Assembly: GCA_018398585.1 (NCBI GenBank)
Contig: JAGTTD010000008.1
Location: forward strand, 12,164,501 to 12,228,500
Source: Simmondsia chinensis
Lineage: Eukaryota; Streptophyta; Magnoliopsida; Caryophyllales; Simmondsiaceae
Reading direction: 5' to 3'
Length of the DNA stretch: 64,000 bases
The translations under genes and the position numbers were made by a program. Below, piece after piece: positions 21,733-33,043 of this stretch (position 1 is the first letter of the stretch; each line of letters begins with the position of its first letter). Under the pieces are notes generated by a model. That model made no database searches, had not been told where the DNA came from, and saw only the letters and a list, made by a program, of their open reading frames with translations.

Positions 21733-22264
21733 TGTTAAGGTTTCAAAGATTGCTATTGAGCCTCAACCTTGGTTGGGATAGAGAGAGTATGAGATGAGAT
21801 AAGAATATAGAGTTTAGATGAGAAAGAAGGGAAAGGAGATGAGAGAGTAGAAAGAGATATCAAAAGATATCACATTCATTTATGAAGTTGTTTCATTACA
21901 AGCTAGAGCCATCCGACTTATACTACTTACATGATATGAGCTAATTCATTGAATCTAGCCACCAAGGACTAACTGCCTCTTAAGTCAGCCACCACCCTTG
22001 ACTCAACTAACTCACGGCCTTGACCAACCACTACTCGACTTATTACATGACCCAAACCAAGCTAAACTACTACTTACAATAAAAACTAACTAATACAACT
22101 CCAACAACAAACAACGTAACAATCACAATGCAGCAGCAAATCAGTAGCAACCCAGCAGCTAACAACAGCAAGACAGCCCCAAATATGACCAATGCAACTG
22201 CTACGGCAGCAGGACAACATCTCAACCATCATGAGTTCATGCCTCAGATTCTCGGATCATAACA
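21733..22264 (-). repeat. 5' LTR of element D (minus strand)
   Basis: 532 bp, TG...CA, partner of 17047-17578. Followed by the target duplication GAATC (22265-22269) and resumption of copia env-like sequence. Confidence 0.9.
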
Positions 22265-22415
22265 GAATCCGAACAAGGACCTCCGAAAAGATGAATTATA
22301 AGCGAAAGACTTACTTCTTTTGAAGAACAAGTGTCTACCTCACACTCAAACCTTGAGGAGTTCCAACACGAAACACGATCCACACTCCAGAAGATTTAGA
22401 TTTTATATCGTGTAG

Positions 22416-22737
22416 AAAAAATGACAGCTTTGAGAATTATTATGATTAATTTGGAATTGACCATAATTTTTGGGCACCAAAAATTCCACAACAAAATGGA
22501 GTAGTTGAAAGAAAAAAAAGAATTCTTGAAGAGATGGCACGACCCATGCTTTATGAAAATAATTTGCCAAAATCATTTTGGGAAGAACCCATTAACACCG
22601 CTTACTACATCTTAAATCGAGGTTTAGTAAAGCCCATTTTGAAGAAAATACCCTACGAACTTTATAAAGGTAGAAAACAAAACATTGCATAATTTAAACC
22701 TTTTGGGTTCAAATGCTTCATTCAAAACAATGGCATT
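22416..22737 (+). pseudogene. pol: Copia integrase fragment, unit 3
   Basis: FENYYD-stop-FGIDHNFWAPK through NGVVERKKRILEEMARPML, SFWEEPINTAYYILN and KIPYELYKGRK. Cut by the unit's private deletion after CFIQNNG. Confidence 0.75.
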
Positions 22738-23063
22738 CAAATGTTGCATGTGGGAGTTGTTGTGCTCAAATGTTGTGGTTAATGCATCAACTAAATGACT
22801 ATGGCATTCATAATAACCATGCTCCTATAATGTCCGATAGCACTAGTGCTATATGCTTAACTAACAATCCGGCTCAACATTCTATAACAAAGTATATTGA
22901 AGTTAGACATCACTTCATTCGTGATTATGTGCTTACGGGAGATGTAATTGTGAAATTTGTTCCCACCAATGACCAACTAATGGACATTTTTACTAAACCT
23001 CTAGGTGAAGAAATTTTTTGTGATATTAGGACAAGAACTGACGTGTTCATTTTGACTATTTGA
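22738..23063 (+). pseudogene. pol: Copia RNase H fragment, unit 3
   Basis: ACGSCCAQMLWLMHQLNDYG, STSAICLTNNPAQHSITKYI, VRHHFIRDYV, LMDIFTKPLGEE. N-terminal half missing. Its first codons (MLHSKQWHSN) are an artefact of the deletion join. Confidence 0.8.
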
Positions 23064-23799
23064 CTTTGATTGCTTACATTCAATAATAAGTTTTAATGCT
23101 CAACATCAAATAGCTCCAATGGGCCAAGTATTCTTATCCAATTCATGGATATAAGAACTTGGCCTAAATAAAGGGGGGAGGGGGTATTTTCAATTAAAAA
23201 CTTAATAATAATAGAAAAAATGCAGAGAAAGCCGATCATGATCGGCTTTTTATTTGTCGACACACTGTATCTATGTGTCGACACACAAGCCAACAGTCAG
23301 CTATGTGTCGACACACATAGGCCAGCTCACGGGTTTGCAGTCCCTGCCCATTGACCCCTTTTTTACCTCCTCTTTCTTCACATTTTCCTCATGTTCCTTA
23401 TCTTCACTCCTTCAGCTCTCTTGCTCTCTCGTACCCTAACCTCTTTGTTTCAAATATCTTTTCAAAATCATCAATCTCTCTAAAATTTGTTTATAAATTT
23501 CTACTGGAAATCATGTTGCTATCAACGTTTTAACATCAAAACGTTAGGTTTTTGTAAAAAACACATCTCTTTCACAAAACCCTAACCAAAACCCAACCCG
23601 CCAGAATTTTTCCCAAATTTGTTTATTTTTCTTCACTTTTCTTGCTTTTTAAAGTTAAAAATCATCTATTTTTACTAACATTTCACTCTCCTTAAAAATT
23701 TTTAAGCAAATCTCACAATTTCACCTTTTTCAACAAAACCCTAACCTTGCCTACGAAATTTTTTTCTCCCTTTCACCAAATGTCCTCAAGCGTTGAGTC
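23064..23799 (+). other. Spacer, unit 3
   Basis: G-rich tract AAATAAAGGGGGGAGGGGG (23166-23184). TGTGTCGACACACA motifs around 23274-23287 and 23304-23317. A 16-bp palindrome GCCGATCATGATCGGC (23231-23246) is perfect only in this unit. C/T-rich leader. Confidence 0.6.
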
Positions 23800-24650
23800 A
23801 TGAGTCATACAAAGAGGTCGGAAAACACTTCCAAGAAGAGATACGGAAAGCATGATGGTGCTTCTTCTTCCCCGGGGTCCTAGTTCGGTAAATTCCTCTA
23901 ACACGCTATTTGGTAGATTTTTAGATTGTACTTGTATTAGGAGAAAGAAATTGGGGGAATTATCCTCTAATGTTTTAGGCTAAGCAATTAAACTCAATGC
24001 GTCTTATATAAATGAATTGCTTGATTTTGTTATGGACGAAGAGGATGATTTTGTTTTTCCCCAAGAACTCCACCAATTCCTACTCCCCAAATCTCACTGC
24101 AACTCCTTACTTGCACATGTTTGGGGTAACATACCACTTTCTAACCCAAAGAAGCCAAACTTGAATGATTTAGGAGTGGTTCTTATGTTAGAGTATAAAT
24201 TGATTCGTATGAACATCACTCCAAGATCGAGTGGCTTCGACTCCGACTCAAAGTTGCATCTATTCCTTTTGTCTCGACTCCTAACTGACCACAAAATTAA
24301 TCTTGGGGATTTAGTGTTAAAAATTCATCTTTCATATTGATTCTTGAAAGACTAATCCCGCTTATGGCATGCTTCTTACCCGTATTTTTCAACGCATTTT
24401 AACTAGCACATCTTTTACAAACTCCATTCCTTATCAAAATGACTCTATTGAGACATCTTTGAAAAATATGGGTTTCAAATGTAAACACAGTGAATGGGCA
24501 AAAAAACAAAAGGAGTTAGGAGAATGGAAGAAATACACGAAGTTGGAGACGAGAAATTGGAAGATTTTAACAGAGGGGGTGGGGTTAATTAGGGTGACTT
24601 CTTACAAGGACCTCCGAAAAGAAGAATTATAAGTGAAAGACTTGCTTCTT
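23800..24650 (+). pseudogene. Env-like ORF, unit 3
   Basis: ATG 23800 starts the short basic piece. 24017-24340 (MLDFVMDEEDDFVFPQELHQ to LVLKIHLSY-stop) and 24369-24632 (MLLTRIFQRILTSTSF) carry the domain. Same frame break between them as in sisters. Confidence 0.6.
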
Positions 24651-24746
24651 TTGAAGAACAAGTGTCTACCTTACACTCAAACCTTGAGGAGTTCTAACAC
24701 GAAATACGATCCACACTCCAAAAGATTTAGATTTTATATCGTGTAG

Positions 24747-25422
24747 AAAAAATGACAACTTTGAGATTATTATGATTATTTTGGAATGGCCATAATTTTT
24801 GGGCAACTAAAATTCCACAACAAAATGGAGTAGTTGAAAGAAAAAATAGAATTCTTGAAGAGATAGCACGACCCATGCTTTGTGAAAATAATTTGCCAAA
24901 ATCATTTTGGGAGGAAGCCATTAACACCACTTACTACATCTTAAATCGAGGTTTAGTCAAGCCCATTTTGAAGAAAACACCCTACGAACTTTATAAAGGT
25001 AGAAAACAAAACATTGCATAATTTAAACCTTTTGGGTTCAAAGGGTTCATTCACAACAATGGCAAAGCGGATTTGGTAAATTTCATCCATGAGTTGATGA
25101 AGGTATTTTTTGTGGATATTACCTAACTAGCAACGTATATAAAGTCTATAATAAAAAGACAAACATTGTAGAAGAGTCTATACATGTGGTTTTTGATGAA
25201 ACTAATGTCTTGCCCTCTACAACTTCTTCGGATGATGATGATATAGTAATCAAACCAATAAATATCACACCCTCATCCAAGGAGCAAGAAATGTATAAAC
25301 TTAAAGATCAAATGGATGAACCGAAAGGAGATTCCCAAAATGTAGAATCCAAAGAGGAAGACTTTCCACGAGATTGGAAATACTTGAAGGCTAAATCATT
25401 GGTAATCCCTCCCAAGGTGTAA
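24747..25422 (+). pseudogene. pol: Copia integrase fragment and linker, unit 4
   Basis: YYDYFG, NGVVERKNRILEEIARPML and KTPYELYKGRK. The shared TGA is present as CATCCATGAGTT (about 25083). The linker 25186-25422 is open (EQEMYKLKDQMDEPKGDSQ). Confidence 0.8.
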
Positions 25423-25429
25423 GAACTAG

Positions 25430-26420
25430 GCATGCATTAATCGAATATTGTCATCTAGCCGCTTTCATCTCTCTTAAAGAACCTAAGAACATAGAAGAAG
25501 CTCTTAACGATAGAAATTGGACAATGGCAAAGGATGAAGAGCTAAATCAATTCAGGAAAAGTGACATGTGGGGACTTGTGGATGGACCTCAAAATCATCA
25601 AGGCATCGGTACCAAGTGAGTCTACCATAACAAGAAAGGTGAGGAAGGTAATGTGGTAAGAAAGAAGCCAAGGTTAGTAGGTCAAGGTTATAACCAAGAG
25701 AAAGGTATAGACTACGAGGAAACCTTTGCTCGTATTGCTCGATTAGAAGCCATTAGACTCTTATGTGCATTTGCTTCATTCAAAACTTCAAACTTTTTCA
25801 AATGGATGTAAAAAATGTATTTTTGCATGGTTTTATTGAAGAAGTTTAAGTTGAACAACTACCCCTATTTGAGGATAACGAATTATTCAACCATGTTTTC
25901 AAACTCAAAAAGGTTCTCTGTGGGTTGAAATAAGCTCCTAGAGCTTGGTATGAGAGATTGAATTCTTTTTAATGCAAAATTGATTTTCAAGAGGAAAGGT
26001 TGACACCACACCTTTTATCAAACACTCTAGACGTGACATTCTTATTATGCACATTTATGTTTGTGATATAGTGTTTGATGCTACTAATCCATTTCATTGT
26101 GAAGAATTTGTAAATCTTTTGAGTATGGAATTCGAAATGAGTATGATGGAAGAATTCAACTACTTCCATGGATTGCAAATCAAGCAAGGCAACAAAGGAC
26201 TTTTCATCAATCAAGCCAAGTACATCAAGGAAATGCTTAAGTAATTTGGCATGGAAAATTCCAAAGCAATCACAACCCCATTGAGCTCAACTCTTAAGTT
26301 AGATATGCATGAAAAGGGTAACAAGGTGGATCAAAAGTTATATCGAGGTATGAATAGATCCCTTCTTTACCTTACCGCTAGTGGGTCTGATATATTCTTT
26401 AGTCTATATTTATGTGCTTG
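25430..26420 (+). pseudogene. pol: Copia reverse transcriptase, unit 4
   Basis: KKPRLVGQGYNQEKGIDYEE (about 25660), then a one-base loss near 25782 and a 3-bp loss in the EEEV run. The catalytic box at about 26057 reads YVCD, so the first catalytic Asp is lost. FNYFHGLQIKQGNKG is intact, then a TAA after MLK (26242). Confidence 0.85.
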
Positions 26421-26504
26421 ATTTCAAGCGTGTCCTAAGGAATCTCACTTGTGTGCCACAGGTACTCCTACCTTAGGCATATTTTACCCTAAATGTGATT
26501 TTTT

Positions 26505-26970
26505 TGATTTAGTTGGATGATTTTGATGGATACAAAGTGGACCGAAAATCGACTAGTGGTACTTGTCAATTTCTTGGTCACGCTTTGGTGTCATGGTTTA
26601 GCAAAAAGCAAAATTCCGGTGCTTTATCCACTACTGAGGCTCAGCATGTTGCATGTGGGAGTTGTTGTGCTCAAATGTTGTAGTTAATGCATCAATTAAA
26701 TGACTATGGCATTCATAATAACCATGCTCCTGTATTGTCCATAGCACTAGTGCTATATGCTTAACTAAAAATCCAGCTCAACCTTCTAGAACAAAGCATA
26801 TTGAGGTTAGACATCACTTCATTCGTGATTATGTGCGTACAGGAGATGTTATTCTGAAATTTGTTCCCACCAATGACCAACTAATGGATATTTTTACTAA
26901 ACCTCTAGGTGAAGAAATATTTTGTGATATTAGAACAAGAACTAACATGTGCATTTTGACTATTTGACTT
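26505..26970 (+). pseudogene. pol: Copia RNase H, unit 4
   Basis: DRKSTSGTCQFLGHALVSWF, KKQNSGALSTTEAQH, a TAG in QML-stop-LMHQ, a one-base loss near 26742, then KHIEVRHHFIRDYV and LMDIFTKPLGEE. Confidence 0.8.
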
Positions 26971-27703
26971 TGATTGCTTACATTCAATAATCAGTTTTAA
27001 TGCTCAACATCAAATAGCTCCAATGGACCAAGTATTCTTATCCAATTCATGGATACAGTAACTTGGCCTACTTAAAGGGGGGAGGGGGTATTTTCAATTA
27101 AGAAGATAATAATAATAGAAAAAATGCAGAGAAAGCCGATCATGATCTGCTCTTTATTTGTCGACAAACTGTATCTGTGTGTCGACACACAAGCCAACAG
27201 TGAGCTGTGTTGACACATAGAGGCCAGTTCATGGGTTTGCAGTCCCTGCCCATTGACCTCTTTTTTTACCTCCTCTTTCTTCACATTTTCCTCATGTTCC
27301 TCATCTTAACTCCTTCAGCTCTCTTTCTCACCCGTACCCTGACCTCTTTGTTTCAAATTTCTTTTGAAAATCATCAATCTCTCTAAAATTTATTCTTAAA
27401 TTTCTATTTGAAATCATGTTTCTATCAACGTTTTAACATCAAAACGTTAGGTTTTTGTAAAAAAACTCATCTTATTCACAAAACCCTAACCAAAACCCAA
27501 CCCACTAGAATTTTTCTCAAATTTGTTCATTTTTCTTCACTTTTCTTGCATTTTAAAGTTAAAAATCATCTATTTTTACTAACATTTCACTCTCCTTAAC
27601 AAGTTTTAAGAAAATCTCACAATTTCACCTTTTTCTACAAAACCCTAACCATGCCCGCGAAATTTTTTTCTCCCTTTCACCAAATCTCTTCAAGCTTTGA
27701 GTC
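26971..27703 (+). other. Spacer, unit 4
   Basis: G-rich tract TTAAAGGGGGGAGGGGG (27072-27088). Palindrome TGTGTGTCGACACACA (27176-27191). The second palindrome is decayed by a deletion. C/T-rich leader with a small open stretch 27408-27599 that looks fortuitous. Confidence 0.6.
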
Positions 27704-28540
27704 ATGAGTCATACAAAGAGGTTGGAAAACACTTCCAAGAAGGGATACGGAAAAAATGATGGTGCTTCTTCTTCCCGGGGGTCCTAGTTCGGTAAATTCC
27801 TCTAACCGGCTATTTGGTAGATTTTTAGATTGTACTTGGATTAGGAGAATGAAATTGGGGGAATTATCCTCAAATTTTTTAGGCTATCTAATTAAACTCA
27901 ATGCATCTTATGCAAATGAATTGCTTGATTTTGTTATGGACGAAGAGGATGATTTTGTTTTTCCCCATGAACTCCACCAATTCCTACTCCCCAAATCTCA
28001 CTGCAACTCCTTACTTGCACATGTTTGGGTTGACATACCACTTTCTTACCCAAAGAATCCAAATTTGAATGATTTAGGAGTGGTTCTTAAGTTAGCGTAT
28101 AAATTGATTAGTATGAACATCACTCCAAGCTTGGGTGGCTTCGACTTGGTCTCGAACTTGCATCTATTCCTTTTGTCTCGACTCCTAAGTGACCACAAAA
28201 TTAATCTTGGGGATTTAGTGTTAAAAATTCATCTTTCATATTGATTCTTGAAAGACTAATTCCGCTTATGGCATGCTTCTTACCCGTGTTTTTCAACGCA
28301 TTTTAACTAGCTCATCTTTTACAAACTTCATTCCTTATCAAGATGACTCTATTGAGACATCTTTGACAAATATGGCTTTCGAATTTAAACACAATGAATG
28401 GGTCAAGAAACAAAAGGAGTTAAGAGAATGGAAGAAATACATGAAGTTGGAGACGAGGAATTGGAAGATTTTAACAGAGGGGGTGGGGTTAATTAGGATG
28501 AATCCCAACAAGGACCTCTGAAAAGAAGAATTATAAGCGA
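27704..28540 (+). pseudogene. Env-like ORF, unit 4 (best preserved)
   Basis: The frame 27756-28244 stays open for 162 codons (FLDCTWIRR, DEEDDFVFPHELHQFLLPKSH, LVLKIHLSY) because the TAA seen in units 0-3 at GYxIKL is absent (GYLIKL). The C-terminal piece 28273-28521 (MLLTRVFQRILTSSSF) is in another frame. Confidence 0.65.
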
Positions 28541-28650
28541 AAGACTTACTTCTTTTGAAGAACAAGTGTCTACCTTACACTCAAACCTTGAGGAGTTCCA
28601 ACACGAAACACGATCCACGCTCCAAAAGGTTTAGATTTTATGTCGTGTAG

Positions 28651-29317
28651 AAAAAATGACAGCTTTGAGAATTATTATGATTATTTTGGAATTGACCATA
28701 ATTTTTGGGCACCTAAAATTCCACAACAAAATGGAGTAGTTGAAAGAGAAAATAGAATTCTTGAAGAGATGGCGACCCATGCTTTGTGAAAATAATTTGC
28801 CAAAATCATTTTGGGAGGAAGCCATTAACACCGTTTATAAATCGAGGTTTAGTAAAGCCCATTTTGAAGAATACACCGTCGAACTTTATAAAGGTAGAAA
28901 ACAAAACATTGCTTAATTTAAACCTTTTGGGTTCAAATGCTTCATTCACAACAATGACAAAACAGATTTGGAAAATTTCATCCATGAGTTGATGAAGGTA
29001 TTTTTATTGGATATTACCTAACTAGCAAAGCATATAAATTGTATAATAAAAAGACAAATGTTGTAGAAGAGTCTATACATGTGGTTTTTGATGAATCTAA
29101 TGTCTTGTCCTCTACTACTCCTTATGATGATGATGATATAGTAATCAAACCAATAAATATCACACCCTCATCCAAGAAGCAAGAAAAGTATAAACTTAAA
29201 GATCAAATGGATGAACCGAACGGAGATTCCCAAAATGTAGAATCCAAAGAGGAAGACTTTCCACGAGATTGTAAGTACTTGAAGGCCAAATCATTGGTAA
29301 TCCCTCCCAAGGTGTAA
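28651..29317 (+). pseudogene. pol: Copia integrase fragment and linker, unit 5
   Basis: YYDYFG, NGVVERENRILEEM with a small deletion, CENNLPKSFWEEAINT, then a deletion of the YYILN codons. Shared TGA near 28985. Linker 29039-29317 is open. Confidence 0.8.
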
Positions 29318-29324
29318 GAACAAG

Positions 29325-30254
29325 GCATGCATTAATCGAATATTGTCATCAAGCCACTTTCATCTCTCTTAAAGAACCTAAGAACATAATAGAAGCTCTT
29401 AATGACAGAAATTGGATAATGGCAAAGGAGGAAGAGCTAAATCAATTCAAGAGAAGTGATGTGTGGGGACTTATGGATGGACCTCAAGATCATTAAAGCA
29501 TCGGTACTAAGTGAGTCTACCATAACAAGAAAGGTGAGGATGGTAATGTGGTGAGAAAGAAGGCAAGGTTAGTAGGTAAAGGTTATAACCAAGAGAAAGG
29601 TATAGACTACGAGGAAACCTTTGCTCGTATCGCCAGATTAGAAGCCATTAGACTCTTATGTGCAATTGCTTCATTTAAAAACTTCAATCTTGTTCAAATG
29701 GGTGTAAAAAGTGTATTTTTACTTGGTTTTATTGAAGAAGAAGTTTATGTTGAACAACTACCCGTATTTGAGGATAACAAATTATTCAACCATGTTTTTA
29801 AACTCAAAAAGGTTCTCTGTGGATTGAAATAAGCTCCTAGAGCTTGGTATGAGAGATTGAGTTCTTTTTAATGCAGAATTGATTTTCAAGAGGAAAGGTT
29901 GACCCCACACCTTTTATCAAACACTCTAGACGTGAAGAATTTGCAAATCTTACGAGTATGGAATTCGAAATGAGTATGATGGAAGAATTTAACTACTTCC
30001 ATGGATTCCAAATCAAGCAAGGCAACAAAGGAATTTTCATCAACCAAGCCAAGTACATCAAGGAAATGCTTAAGGAATTTGGCATGGAAAATTCCAAAGC
30101 AATCACAACACCAATGAGCTCAACTCTTAAGTTAGATATGCATGAAAAGGGTAACAAGGTGGATCAAAAGTTACATCTAGGTATGAATGGATCCCTTCTT
30201 TACCTTACCGCTAGTGGGTCGGATATATTGTTTAGTGTATGTTTATGTGTTTGA
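29325..30254 (+). pseudogene. pol: Copia reverse transcriptase, unit 5 (catalytic box deleted)
   Basis: 29548-29832 has KKARLVGKGYNQEKGIDYEE and VQMGVKSVFLLGF (the family's MDVKS Asp is Gly here). At about 29936 the sequence jumps from TCTAGACGTG to AAGAATTTGC, removing about 77 bp with the YVDD box. FNYFHGFQIKQGNKG follows in 29958-30254. Confidence 0.85.
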
Positions 30255-30339
30255 TTTCAAGCATGTCCTAAGGAATCTCACTTGTGTGCCATTGGTAATC
30301 CTACCTTAGGAATATTTTACCCTAAATGTGATTTTTTTT

Positions 30340-30800
30340 ATTTAGTTGGATGATTTTGCAGAATATAAAGTGGACTGAAAATCGACTAGTGGTACTTGTT
30401 AATTTCATGATCACGCTTTGGTGTCATGGTTTAGATAAAAGCAAAATTCCGGTGCTTTATCCACTACTGAGGTTGAACATGTTGCATGTGGGAGTTGTTG
30501 TGCTCAAATGTTGTGGTTAATGCATCAATTAAATGACTATGGCATTCATAATAACCATGCTCCTATAATGTCCGATAGCACTAGTGCTATATGCTTAACT
30601 AAAAATACGGCTCATCATTCTAGAACAAAGCATATTAAGGTTAGACATCACTTCATTCATGATTATGTGCTTACGGGAGATGTTATTGTGAGATTTGTTC
30701 CCACCATGACCAACTAACGGACATTTTTATCGAACCTTTAGGTGAAGAAATTTTTTATGACGTTCGAACAAGAACTGACATGTGCATTTTGACTATTTGA
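30340..30800 (+). pseudogene. pol: Copia RNase H, unit 5
   Basis: Several lesions: TTAATTTCATGATC in the CQFLGH codons, a TAG in the SWF region, and a one-base loss at 30707. STSAICLTKNTAHHSRTKHI and VRHHFIHDYV remain in 30508-30717. Confidence 0.8.
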
Positions 30801-31528
30801 CTTTGATTGCTTACATTCAATAATAAGTTTAAATGCTCAACATCAAACAACTCCAATGGACCAAGTATTCTTATCTAATTCATGGATATAGGAACTTGGC
30901 CTACTTAAAGGGGGGAGGGGGTATTTTCAATTAAAAAGTTAATAACAATAGAAAAAATGCAGAGAATGTCAGTCATGATTTGCACTTTATTTGTCGACAC
31001 ACTGTATCTGTGTATCGACCCACAAGCCAACAGTGAGCTGTGTGTTGACACACAGAGGCCAGTTCACGGGTTTGCAGTCCCCACCCATTGACCTCTTATT
31101 TTACCTCCTCTTTCTTCACATTTTCCTCATGTTCCTCATCTTCACTCCTTCAACTCTCTTTCTCTCTCATACCCTAACCTCTTTGTTTCAAATTTCTTTT
31201 CAAAATCAACAATCTCTCTCAAATTTCTTTTTAAATTTCTACTGGAAATCATGTTGCTATCAACTTTTTAACATCAAAACGTTAGGTTTTTGTAAAAAAA
31301 CTCATCTTTTTCACAAAACCCTAACCAAAACCCAACCCACCCGAATTTTTCTCAAATTTGTTTATTTTTCTTCATTTTTCTTGCTTTTTAAAGTTAAAAA
31401 TCATCTATTTTTACTAAAATTTCACTCTCCTTAACAAGCTTTAAGCAAATCTCACAATTTCACCTTTTTCTACAAAACCCTAACCATGCCCACGAAATTT
31501 TTTTCTCCCTTTCACCAAGCTTTGAGTC
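30801..31528 (+). other. Spacer, unit 5
   Basis: G-rich tract TTAAAGGGGGGAGGGGG (30905-30921). The palindromes are degraded (GTGTATCGACCCAC, GTGTGTTGACACAC). C/T-rich leader. The open stretch 30991-31434 translates low-complexity leader and is not considered a gene. Confidence 0.6.
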
Positions 31529-32440
31529 ATGAGTCATACAAAGAGGTCGGAAAACACTTCCAAGGAGAGATACGGAAACAATGATGGTGCTTCTTCTTCC
31601 CGGGGGTCCTAGTTCGGTAAATTCCTCTAACACGCTATTTGGTAGATTTTTAGATTGTACATGGATTAGGAGAAACAAATTGGGGGAATTATCCTCAAAT
31701 GTTTTAGGCTATGTAATTAAACTCAATGCATCTTATATGAATAAATTGCTTGATTTTGTTGTGGACGAAGAGGATGATTTTGTTTTTCCCCAAGAACTCT
31801 ACCAATTCCTACTCCCCAAATCTCACTGCAACTCCTGACTTGCACATGTTTGGGTTGACATACCACTTTCTAACCCAAAGAAGCCGAACTCGAATGATTT
31901 AGGAGCGGTTCTTAAGTTAGCGTATAAATTGATTAGTATGAACATCACTCCCAGATCGGGTGGCTTAAACTCGGTCTCAAACTTGCATCTATTCCTTTTG
32001 TGTTGACTCCAAAGTGACCACAAAATTAATCTTGGGGATTTAGTGTTAAAAATTCATCTTTCATATTGATTCTTGAAAAACTAATCTCGCTTATGGCATG
32101 CTTCTTACCCGTGTTTTTCAACGCATTTTAACTAGCTCATCTTTTACAAACTCCATTCCTTATCAAGATGACTCTATTGAGACATCTTTGAAAATAATGG
32201 GTTTCGAATTTAAACACAATGAATGGGTAAAGAAACAAAAGGAGTTAGGAGAATGGAAGAAATACATGAAGTTGGAGATGAGGAATTGGAAGAATTTAAC
32301 AGAGGGGGTGGGGTTGATTTGGATGAATCCCAACAAGGACCTCTGAAAAGAAGAATTATAAGCGAAAGACTTACTTCTTTTGAAGAACAAGTGTCTACCT
32401 TGCACTCAAACCTTGAGGAGTTCCAACACGAAACATGATC
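31529..32440 (+). pseudogene. Env-like ORF, unit 5
   Basis: ATG 31529, basic start, then 31581-31838 (FLDCTWIRRNKLGELSS, DEEDDFVFPQELYQF) ending at a TGA inside CNS-stop-LAHV. The C-terminal piece is 32098-32346. Overlapping open stretches on both strands here are frame shadows. Confidence 0.6.
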
Positions 32441-32476
32441 CACACTCCAAAAGATTTTATAATTTTTATCATGTAG

Positions 32477-33043
32477 AAAAGGACCCCCTACTCCTTAGAT
32501 TTATTTTCTTTTCTTCTTTCATAAATTTGGATCTACTTTTTTCATTATTGTACGTCATTCTACTTGATGTGATGCAATGTTATGACTGTGAGAATGTGCA
32601 CCATTTCTTTGTGTTAATATATGCTCTTATTGACACTTTCTTGATCCCTTATCTTGTGCTTTTTATTGATGAAAAAGGGGGAAGAAATTTGGTCCATTAG
32701 TGTATAGTATTCATGCTTATTTATGTCATAAAAATGATGCTAAGTGTAAGTTAACTGGACATCTAATCCCAAGAATGCATCTACCATGGCATGAAGTATG
32801 TGTTTTATTGAGAAATGTTGAAAATGAAAATGATGTCGATATCTCAAATGTATGATTCCTAAACTGCACAAACTTTGAGGGAGCAATTAAGTTTGAACCT
32901 TAATCTTGATATAAATTGCTCTATAAGTTCATGGTCATGTGTATGCTTTGATAACTGAACACTTTTATGGTGAATTCTATACTTCAACTTTCACATTTTC
33001 AAGAGAAAACATCAAATGTTTGTCATCATCAAAAGGGGGAGAT
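32477..33043 (+). other. 3' UTR and polypurine tract of the copia element
   Basis: About 570 bp with no convincing gene. It contains AAAAAGGGGGAAGAAA (about 32671-32686) and, directly before the LTR, AAAAGGGGGAGA (33031-33042). The latter is the likely plus-strand primer because TGTTGG starts one base after it. Confidence 0.75.

Larger units (their letters stand above)
17047..22264 (-). mobile_element. Element D: non-autonomous LTR retrotransposon with an unknown large ORF
   Basis: 5,218 bp, minus strand, two 532-bp LTRs, perfect 5-bp target duplication GAATC, tRNA-iMet PBS and polypurine tract. The internal 4.15 kb has no recognisable protease, RT, RNase H or integrase on either strand. It encodes a chain of ORFs colinear with element C. 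The region just before the 3' LTR keeps the chromovirus tail ILEDNNVFKRKG in frame. I infer a derivative of a Reina-like chromovirus in which most of gag-pol was replaced. Confidence 0.85.
7861..22415 (+). repeat. Copia tandem unit 2, split by elements A and D
   Basis: Unit sequence is 7861-8550, 13995-17046 and 22270-22415. Removing A, D and one copy of each target duplication leaves about 3.89 kb, the same as unit 1. A entered the RT linker and D entered the env-like ORF. Both target duplications restore the reading sequence of sister units. Confidence 0.85.
22416..24746 (+). repeat. Copia tandem unit 3 (internally deleted)
   Basis: 2,331 bp between the standard joins, about 1.55 kb shorter than sisters. 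Integrase sequence at 22737 passes directly into RNase H sequence (ATGTTGCATGTGGGAG), so the whole RT is gone. Confidence 0.85.
24747..28650 (+). repeat. Copia tandem unit 4
   Basis: 3,904 bp, complete order INT, RT, RNase H, spacer, env-like, between two standard joins. Confidence 0.85.
28651..32476 (+). repeat. Copia tandem unit 5 (last, leads into the native 3' end)
   Basis: 3,826 bp. The env-side sequence runs on without a join (ATGTAGAAAAGGACCCC) into the 3' UTR and LTR, so this is the original 3' copy and defines the parental sequence at the breakpoint. Confidence 0.85.
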
